From Bordetella parapertussis (GTDB taxonomy: Bacteria; Pseudomonadota; Gammaproteobacteria; Burkholderiales; Burkholderiaceae): DNA of 5,347 nt. The notes beneath the pieces were generated by a model that saw only the letters and a program-made list of their open reading frames with translations, was not told the origin of the DNA and ran no database searches. Both the position numbers and the translations under genes were made by a program. Of the stretch, positions 1-5,347 are shown piece by piece. The first letter of the stretch is position 1, and each line of letters opens with the position of its first letter. The DNA is taken from contig CAMDLJ010000194.1 in assembly GCA_945901665.1 (NCBI GenBank), positions 1 to 5,347 of the forward strand, given 5' to 3'.

Positions 1-3000
1 AAGTTGTTGGTGATGGCCACACCTTGTTCGATTTGCACATCCCCGCGAAAAAAGTCAAAGGCAAAGCCTTCGCTGAACAGGTCACGGAAATCCAGCGTCA
101 AGCGCCGGGGCAGCGACTGCAAGCTGAGCACGCCGAGCAAGCGCGCCGCACCCGGGTCGGATTTGAGGAATTGCCCACGCTCCACATTGACATTGAACTG
201 CCCCACCATGCTGGGGTAGTCGATGGTCATGGGCGAGCCCTGCCAACCGACCTGGCCTTCCATGCGGCCCTTGCCACCGCGCACCGCACCAGGCGTGCCC
301 ATGCGGGCCAAAAACTCGCCTGCATCGCCAATGTCCAAGGTGAATTTCAGCTGGGTGCGGCGGCGGGTTTGTCCCGGCAAGGCCTGCCAATTGCCCGTCG
401 CGCTCAGTTGCGCTTCGGGCACGGTGAGATTGAGCCGATTGAGCCGCCACTCGCCAATCGCGCGCGGGCCGGCAGGCAGGTTCACCGCTTCGACCTCGGC
501 GCGACCGAGTTTTTTGCCGCGCAGTTGCAACTCGTTGACCACAATGTCCAGCGCTGGCAGGCTTTTGGGTTGCTCAAACATCAGGTTTTCGATGTCGCTG
601 ACAGCGCTGGGCGGAACATCCAAGCGGGCCAAGCGCACAAACAAGCGCGCCGGGGTGTTGGCCACCACGGGGCGGTACTCCAGGTAGCCCTCCAACTCTT
701 GGGCGTGCATATTGGCCCGCCACAGCGGGCCTTGGCGCGTGCCGCCGATGTGCAGTTGGTGCAGCTCGCGCCGGTCCCAGCTGACTTTTTGGGCCTGCAC
801 CACGGCGGCATTGGGCAGATATGCGTCCCAGCCGTCGGTCGCTCCAGGGGCTGCGGCGGGGCCCACGCCCAAACCGCCCACGGCGTCGCTGTCGATCACC
901 GCTTGCCAGCGGTCCAAGTCGATTTGCGGCCACTGAAGTTTGAGCAACACGCCTTGGTCTGGCCAGGGCAAGGTCTCGCTCGCCCCCTGCCCCAAGGCGA
1001 TGGCGCCGCGCAGCACCCGTGGCGTGGCGGCACTGGTGTCGCGGTCATAACGCAGGTTCAAAGCGCCGCCCAAACTGGCTTGCAAGCTGTCGCGCCGCCC
1101 ATCGCGCGCCACCCGCTGCTCCACGCGCAGGGGCCAAGTGGCATCGGCGCTTTTGGCCAAGGGCGCGGGCAAAGCGATCTCCAGGCCTTGCAAGCTGCTG
1201 GTGAGTTGCCACTCAGGCTGGCCTTGGCGCAAGCCAAGGTTGAAGTTGAAGTTGCTGCGCCCGCGCAAGAAAGGGGCGAGCCGCGCCAATCCGGGCAAGT
1301 CGCGTGCCGCACGCATGCCCTCGGAGGTGATGGCGCCTTGCACTTGCAAGCTCAGGGGCGATTCGTCCACCGCTGCGCGGGTGTTGTAGCGCAGGTCCAA
1401 GCGCGTGTCGCCGCCCCAGACGCGGGCCTGCGCATCGGTCACGCTCAGGCTGGTTTCAGTGAATTGCACCGTCGCGCGCAAGCGCGACATGGCCGGCGTC
1501 CAACTGGACCACTGCAAATCATTGCCGGGCAAGACCATGCGGCCTTGCACCCGCACCCGCTCCGGCGCGGCCAGGGGCAAGGTGAAGGCCAAGCGCAGAT
1601 CGGCCAAGCCGCTGCCTTGGGCGCTGTCAAACACCTGACCGGTCAAGGCGCCCAGGGGCGAGCGGGTTACCACTTGCAGCCATTCGCCCAAAGGGGCACG
1701 GCCATCGGCACTGAGTTCAATCTGTGGGGTCGCGCCCATGTCTGGGATCTGGGCTTGGATGTTTTGCCACGCCAAGTTGGGCACCGAGGGCATGCGGGCC
1801 TTGGCATTTTTGATCTGGAAGCTGGTGCGGTCCAGCACCCATTCGCCCGATGCCACGCTGAGCGCGGGCCACTCCGCAGGCGCCGGGGTTGCCCGCGCGG
1901 CACTGGTGTTGGGCATGGGCGGGGGCACATAGGCAAAGCCCACATCTTTGAGCTGGCCCTGGATAAAAAACTCACCTTGCTGCGGCTGGCGAAACGGGAA
2001 CTGGCTCAAGTCACCTTTGATGCGCACAGCGGCTTGCAGGCCTTGGCCCCGCAGCAAGGCATTGCGCAGGTAGTCGCGCACATTGGCATCGATGGCCGTG
2101 GGCAAGTAACGATGCAACTGGCGTGCCTCAATGCGCGCAATTTTTCCCTTGAGGTCGAGCACCCCAGGCCAGGGCTGATCGCCCTTGGCACTGCTCCAGC
2201 TGCCACTGGCCTGGACCGCGCCATCGGGGTTGCTCAGCTGGACATCTTTGAATTTCACGCTCAAGGCCTCGCCATTGCGCTGCCAATCGACATCGGCCTG
2301 CGCCTTGTCCACCACCAAGCGGGGCTCGCTCAGGCCCAAGGCCCCTTCGATCACGCCTGACTTCATGCGCAATTGGACGCGGCCCTTGGCCTGGTCGAAA
2401 TCAAAATCCAGATCCGCCCCTTGCAAGCCCGGCAGCGGCCAGCGGCCCGCGACCATGGCGGGCTTGAGCCGGGCCTGGCGCCACAGCCCTTTGGCGCTGA
2501 AGCGCGCGCCGCTGGGGTTGTCTTGCCATTGGGCCTTGAGGCGCTCCAGTTGTCCCTGCGGTTGGTGCGCACTCAGGGCTTCGCGCAAAGCGGCGGGCAG
2601 GGGCAAGCGCTGGCCAATGCGGGTCAGCGCACTCAGGTCCAAGCGGTCGGCGCTCACCTCCAGGGGCCCGTCGCCTGGGCGCTCGCCGCGCCAGCCCAAA
2701 CGCACCGCACCACCGGGCCAGTGCTCACCCTCGGCGGTGGCGAATTGCAAGTCGTCGCTGAACACCGCATGGCCGTCAGCGGTGCGCGCATAGCCCACGC
2801 GGCCACGCAGCTCGCGCAGGTCCAACGGGGTCAAACCAGCACCCCATTGGAGTTCGGCGCGCTCAAAGTCCAAATCGACGGTGATGCCGCTGACCTGCAT
2901 GGGGGCCGCGATGTCCACCCAGGCCTCGACCGCACCCGCGCCCTTGAGCCAGAGGTCGGTGTCGGTGCCCAGCTGGAAAGGGGAGCGCAACCACGACGCG

Positions 3001-3761
3001 TCCAAGCGGGGGGCTTTCACATAGGCTTGGCCCGACCATTCTTGCCAGCGCCCATTGTGCAAACTGAGCAAGGGCTGGCGAAACTGCCCGCGCAAGCTGA
3101 TTCGCTCGCCCCAGCCCGCGGGTGGCGTGGCATCAAGCCGCATATCGTGCTGGTTGAGGTGGTTGCGCAGCACCGCTGTGACGTTTTCCAACCAGACCGG
3201 CTCCGGGCCTGGCCGGGTGTCGTCGCGCCAGCGCACCCGGCCTTGGCTGACGACAAACTCGGCTTGAGAGAAGAACCAGTCCAACGCATCGCTGTTGCCA
3301 GCGTCATCCAGTTTTTGTCCGCCCAAGCGCCATACACCTTGGGCATCGCGCCCGACTTCGATCTCCAGGCCCTCGAGGTGCACCTGATCAAACGACAAAC
3401 TGGTGAGCGAGCGCAGCGACAAACGCATGACCAAGCGGGCCACCCGCAGGCTGGGGGGGTCTTGCGGGTTGGCGCTGTCCAAGACTTGCAGGTCTTTGAT
3501 TTCAAAGGTCGGTATCCACCCTTCTGAATGGGCGCTGAGCTCGCCCATGCGCAGGTTGACGCCCATTTTTTGCACCACTTGGCGCTCGATCCAAGGTCGC
3601 AACTCGCCAATGCGGGGCACAATCAGTGCATGGATGCAGCCCCACACCAGCAACAAGGCCACGCCGGCCCACACCAGCGTCCAAACCAGCCCCAGCGCCA
3701 AACGCAACACCCAGCGCGACCCAGTGGCAGGGGGTGGGGTGGCAGGCGAGGTTTGGTTCAT
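1..3761 (-). CDS. yhdP: YhdP family AsmA-like envelope protein (TIGR02099-type), 3' end beyond window
   Basis: The frame is open for 1253 codons from ATG at 3761 to the window edge; I checked every codon and found no stop. Seen: a short polar N-terminus, one hydrophobic segment at about residues 21-43 (inner-membrane anchor), then a VPRIGELRPWIE stretch and a GWIPTFEIKDLQVLD stretch typical of the family start. A long beta-rich body follows, interrupted by a Pro/Ala-rich linker at about 611-632. Residues 1194-1241 hold the most diagnostic block: GQFLKSDPGAARLLG, then RRLTLDFRDLFSEGFAFD, then RGD. Known: E. coli YhdP (about 1266 residues) is an AsmA-like protein that, with TamB and YdbH, supports phospholipid transport to the outer membrane. 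Inferred: the same role here, with perhaps 100-200 residues lying outside the window. No Shine-Dalgarno is visible before ATG 3761; an in-frame GTG at 3797 would add 12 residues and is the only close alternative. The family call is firm; the exact function is by homology. Confidence 0.93.
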   Translation of the reverse strand, partial: MNQTSPATPPPATGSRWVLRLALGLVWTLVWAGVALLLVWGCIHALIVPRIGELRPWIERQVVQKMGVNLRMGELSAHSEGWIPTFEIKDLQVLDSANPQDPPSLRVARLVMRLSLRSLTSLSFDQVHLEGLEIEVGRDAQGVWRLGGQKLDDAGNSDALDWFFSQAEFVVSQGRVRWRDDTRPGPEPVWLENVTAVLRNHLNQHDMRLDATPPAGWGERISLRGQFRQPLLSLHNGRWQEWSGQAYVKAPRLDASWLRSPFQLGTDTDLWLKGAGAVEAWVDIAAPMQVSGITVDLDFERAELQWGAGLTPLDLRELRGRVGYARTADGHAVFSDDLQFATAEGEHWPGGAVRLGWRGERPGDGPLEVSADRLDLSALTRIGQRLPLPAALREALSAHQPQGQLERLKAQWQDNPSGARFSAKGLWRQARLKPAMVAGRWPLPGLQGADLDFDFDQAKGRVQLRMKSGVIEGALGLSEPRLVVDKAQADVDWQRNGEALSVKFKDVQLSNPDGAVQASGSWSSAKGDQPWPGVLDLKGKIARIEARQLHRYLPTAIDANVRDYLRNALLRGQGLQAAVRIKGDLSQFPFRQPQQGEFFIQGQLKDVGFAYVPPPMPNTSAARATPAPAEWPALSVASGEWVLDRTSFQIKNAKARMPSVPNLAWQNIQAQIPDMGATPQIELSADGRAPLGEWLQVVTRSPLGALTGQVFDSAQGSGLADLRLAFTLPLAAPERVRVQGRMVLPGNDLQWSSWTPAMSRLRATVQFTETSLSVTDAQARVWGGDTRLDLRYNTRAAVDESPLSLQVQGAITSEGMRAARDLPGLARLAPFLRGRSNFNFNLGLRQGQPEWQLTSSLQGLEIALPAPLAKSADATWPLRVEQRVARDGRRDSLQASLGGALNLRYDRDTSAATPRVLRGAIALGQGASETLPWPDQGVLLKLQWPQIDLDRWQAVIDSDAVGGLGVGPAAAPGATDGWDAYLPNAAVVQAQKVSWDRRELHQLHIGGTRQGPLWRANMHAQELEGYLEYRPVVANTPARLFVRLARLDVPPSAVSDIENLMFEQPKSLPALDIVVNELQLRGKKLGRAEVEAVNLPAGPRAIGEWRLNRLNLTVPEAQLSATGNWQALPGQTRRRTQLKFTLDIGDAGEFLARMGTPGAVRGGKGRMEGQVGWQGSPMTIDYPSMVGQFNVNVERGQFLKSDPGAARLLGVLSLQSLPRRLTLDFRDLFSEGFAFDFFRGDVQIEQGVAITNN

Positions 3762-3797
3762 GGGCGCGTGTAGGTCTGTCGAATTATCCCCTGCCAC
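3724..3797. repeat. 10-bp inverted repeat spanning the yhdP start, with an extra direct copy of its core
   Basis: GTGGCAGGGG at 3724-3733 is perfectly complemented by CCCCTGCCAC at 3788-3797. The 8-base core GTGGCAGG occurs again in direct orientation at 3739-3746, where it can also pair with the right arm (9 bp counting the flanking G-C). The right arm touches the candidate yhdP -10 element. The two left copies lie in yhdP codons for a small PAT repeat near the N-terminus, so coding constraint may explain the direct repetition. It could be an operator pair, a hairpin in any glnE leader that starts inside yhdP, or chance in GC-rich DNA. Confidence 0.4.
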
Positions 3798-3812
3798 CGT
3801 CCCAGCCCATCC
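3762..3812. other. Divergent intergenic region between yhdP and glnE
   Basis: These 51 bp separate the two start codons and must carry or adjoin the 5' signals of both genes. Visible contents are one AT-rich patch (GAATTAT, 3781-3787) in an otherwise GC-rich stretch, a -10-like hexamer toward yhdP, and the right arm of a 10-bp inverted repeat whose left arm is inside the yhdP start region. Neither gene has a purine-rich Shine-Dalgarno at normal spacing. I see no small ORF, terminator or RNA gene here. If both promoters sit this close, the core elements of one gene must overlap the 5' coding region of the other. Confidence 0.85.
3783..3788 (-). promoter_or_regulatory. Candidate -10 element for yhdP
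   Basis: Read on the minus strand this is GATAAT, matching five of six bases of the sigma-70 -10 consensus, and it is the only AT-rich hexamer in the intergenic region. It would place transcription initiation near 3776, leaving a leader of about 15 nt before ATG 3761. The weak point is the -35: at 16-18 bp spacing there is only GC-rich sequence such as GATGGG, and there is no extended -10 TG. It could be a chance match or depend on an activator. If it is real, the GTG at 3797 cannot be the yhdP start for this transcript. Confidence 0.3.
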
Positions 3813-5347
3813 ATGAGCGAACCCCAGCACCACACAACGCCCACCACAGCCCTGGCCGAGCACAGCCGCTTGGTGCAGCGCTTGCGCCGCCGCTATGGAG
3901 ACTGGCTGTCGCACCTGCCCCCCGGGGCACCGGTGGCGGACACCATGGCCTTGGGCTATGCGCGACTGCGCGAGCATGCCGGCCTGGATGTGCCCGATGC
4001 GCTGCGCTGCCTGCGCCAGTGCGTGATCGAGCGCTTGGTGGTGCTCGATACCGAGCAAGGTGCTGATTTATCGGTGGTCACCCGCGCCATGACCGATCTG
4101 GCCGAGTTCACCCTGGACGTGGCCTGCCAAGTGGTGTTTGAGCAGCTCGATGCGCTGCACGGCGCGCCGCTCAAAGCCGATGGCAAGCGCTGCCCATTTT
4201 GGGTGGTGGGCATGGGCAAATTGGGCGCTCGAGAGCTGAATGTCTCCAGCGACATCGACCTGATTTATGTCTACGAAGACGATGGCGAAACCACCGGACG
4301 CGCTGACGGGCGCGGGCAGATCGACCTGCAGGGCTACTTCAGCAAAGCGGTCAAGCTGATCTACACCTTGATCGGTGACACCCAAGCCCATGGTTTTGTG
4401 TTTCGCATGGACTTGGCGTTGCGGCCCAACGGCATGTCGGGGCCGCCAGTGGTGTCGCTGTCGGCGCTGGAGGAGTATTTTTTGGTCCAAGGCCGCGAAT
4501 GGGAGCGTTTTGCCTGGCTCAAAAGCCGCGTGGTGGCGCCGCGCTGCCACATGCAAGACGCCCACGCCTTGCGCGACACGGTGCAACCTTTTGTCTACCG
4601 GCGCTATTTGGACTACAGCGTGTTTGAGGCGCTGCGCGGCCTGCACCGCCAAATCCGCGACCAAGCAGCGCGCCACAGCGCGGGCCGGCCCGAGCGGGCC
4701 AACGATGTCAAGCTTGGGCGCGGCGGCATCCGCGAAATCGAGTTCACCGTGCAGTTGTTGCAAGTGGTGCGTGGCGGGCAATTCCCCGAGCTGCGCACCC
4801 GGCCCACGCTGGCCGCCTTGCAACGACTGGCCCGCGCCCAATTGATGCCCGAACCCACCGCCCAGGCGCTGGCCCAGGCCTATGTGTTTTTGCGCCGGGT
4901 GGAGCACCGCATCCAATACCTGGACGACCAGCAAACCCATGTGCTGCCCACCGATGGTGCCGACCTGCGGTGGTTGGCCCTCAGCTTGGGGCTGGCCGAT
5001 GTGGCTGCGCTGCAAGCCGAGTTGGCACTGCACCGCGCCGTGGTCGCCGGCGAATTCGAACGCTTGCTGGGACAAGACGGCGCTCCCGCCAAACCGGGGG
5101 CGACTGCCAACCCATCCACCCCAAACCAAACCAGCGACATCGATCAAGCCCTGGATTTGGAAGCCTTGGCCCCCTTGTTGCCGCCAGCCTTGGCGGCGCG
5201 GGTGCGGGAGTGGCCCGAGCACCCGCGGGTGCGGGCCTTGCGCGAAGACGGCCGCCAGCGCTTGGTCAAACTGATCAAGCGCACCCACCAATGGACCCAA
5301 GAGGGCAGCATCAGCGAAACCGCTGCGCTGCGGTGGTGCGATTGGAT
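3813..5347 (+). CDS. glnE: Bifunctional glutamine synthetase adenylyltransferase/adenylyl-removing enzyme (GlnE), N-terminal part
   Basis: 511 codons are open to the window edge. GlnE attaches AMP to, or phosphorolytically removes it from, a tyrosine of glutamine synthetase in response to PII status and glutamine. Seen: the nucleotidyltransferase signature GMGKLGARELNVSSDIDL at residues 133-150, with the metal-binding pair D147 and D149 (E. coli D173/D175); RMDLALRPNG at 198-207 with a probable third acidic residue D200; QGREWERFAW; and KLGRGGIREIEF at 300-311. A low-complexity Ala/Pro/Thr linker runs at about 420-442, then the EHPRVRALREDGRQRL central region begins. Only the adenylyl-removing half and the start of the middle region are present; the C-terminal adenylyltransferase domain (family total about 900-950 residues) lies downstream. 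ATG 3813 is chosen because SRLVQRLRRRYG just after it looks conserved in relatives and an in-frame stop lies at 3771. The next ATG (3942) would remove that block. No ribosome binding site is apparent. The gene is divergent from yhdP. Confidence 0.96.
   Translation, partial: MSEPQHHTTPTTALAEHSRLVQRLRRRYGDWLSHLPPGAPVADTMALGYARLREHAGLDVPDALRCLRQCVIERLVVLDTEQGADLSVVTRAMTDLAEFTLDVACQVVFEQLDALHGAPLKADGKRCPFWVVGMGKLGARELNVSSDIDLIYVYEDDGETTGRADGRGQIDLQGYFSKAVKLIYTLIGDTQAHGFVFRMDLALRPNGMSGPPVVSLSALEEYFLVQGREWERFAWLKSRVVAPRCHMQDAHALRDTVQPFVYRRYLDYSVFEALRGLHRQIRDQAARHSAGRPERANDVKLGRGGIREIEFTVQLLQVVRGGQFPELRTRPTLAALQRLARAQLMPEPTAQALAQAYVFLRRVEHRIQYLDDQQTHVLPTDGADLRWLALSLGLADVAALQAELALHRAVVAGEFERLLGQDGAPAKPGATANPSTPNQTSDIDQALDLEALAPLLPPALAARVREWPEHPRVRALREDGRQRLVKLIKRTHQWTQEGSISETAALRWCDW

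Noticed and set aside
1239..1254. Short tandem GTTGAA units
   Set aside because: Just over two and a half copies, which encode an alternating Asn-Phe beta-strand pattern in YhdP. Coding constraint explains it.
24..2360. 778-codon plus-strand open frame
   Set aside because: It is codon-register antisense to yhdP. Its translation is low-complexity (His/Gln/Ala/Arg-rich) with no recognisable domain, while the minus frame gives conserved YhdP sequence. It ends only where yhdP uses a TCA codon.
2373..3527. 384-codon plus-strand open frame
   Set aside because: It continues the same antisense register over yhdP and ends at the other TCA codon. There is no family resemblance.
3017..3622. 201-codon minus-strand frame inside yhdP
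   Set aside because: It is out of frame with the YhdP reading, with Cys/Trp/Ser/Arg-rich translation typical of a GC-rich shadow frame.
3753..3787. Possible glnE promoter (TTGGTT followed by an AT-rich patch)
   Set aside because: TTGGTT matches the -35 consensus poorly and sits too far from the AT-rich patch for sigma-70 spacing. No sigma-54-type GG/GC pair at the right spacing was seen either.
3626..4066. Plus-strand frame crossing the intergenic region into glnE
   Set aside because: It overlaps the starts of both real genes in a different frame and shows no conserved sequence. GlnE motifs appear in the neighbouring frame.
4068..5300. 410-codon minus-strand open frame opposite glnE
   Set aside because: It is in antisense register to glnE and ends at the single TTA codon (Leu86). 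The plus strand encodes unmistakable GlnE motifs throughout.

Overview
The window carries two divergently transcribed, incomplete protein-coding genes and a 51-bp gap between them. The minus strand from 3761 down past base 1 encodes a YhdP-type AsmA-like envelope protein (1253 residues visible, C-terminus missing). The plus strand from 3813 past the last base encodes the N-terminal 511 residues of GlnE, the bifunctional glutamine synthetase adenylyltransferase/adenylyl-removing enzyme. I see no RNA gene, insertion sequence, CRISPR array, integration site or other mobile DNA.

The DNA is GC-rich. It avoids TTA, CTA and TCA codons and uses TTG and CAA freely. Together with beta-proteobacterial-looking GlnE and YhdP sequences and the head-to-head glnE/yhdP order, this suggests Burkholderiales, probably Comamonadaceae. 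This is inferred from remembered family features, not a search, and the genus cannot be named.

Layout: 1-3761 (minus) is yhdP, with an N-terminal membrane anchor, a long beta-rich body and the start of the conserved C-terminal module. 3762-3812 is the divergent intergenic region, with a GATAAT -10-like hexamer pointing toward yhdP and one arm of a perfect 10-bp inverted repeat. 3813-5347 (plus) is glnE, covering the adenylyl-removing nucleotidyltransferase domain, a low-complexity linker and the beginning of the central region.

The two genes have no known shared pathway. GlnE tunes nitrogen assimilation by modifying glutamine synthetase in the cytoplasm. YhdP-family proteins are inner-membrane-anchored, span the periplasm and act in lipid transport to the outer membrane. 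Their link here is positional. Several very long open frames lie antisense to the real genes; they are codon-register shadows and not genes. I found no convincing undescribed system: this looks like ordinary conserved chromosomal sequence with a few small points worth checking.
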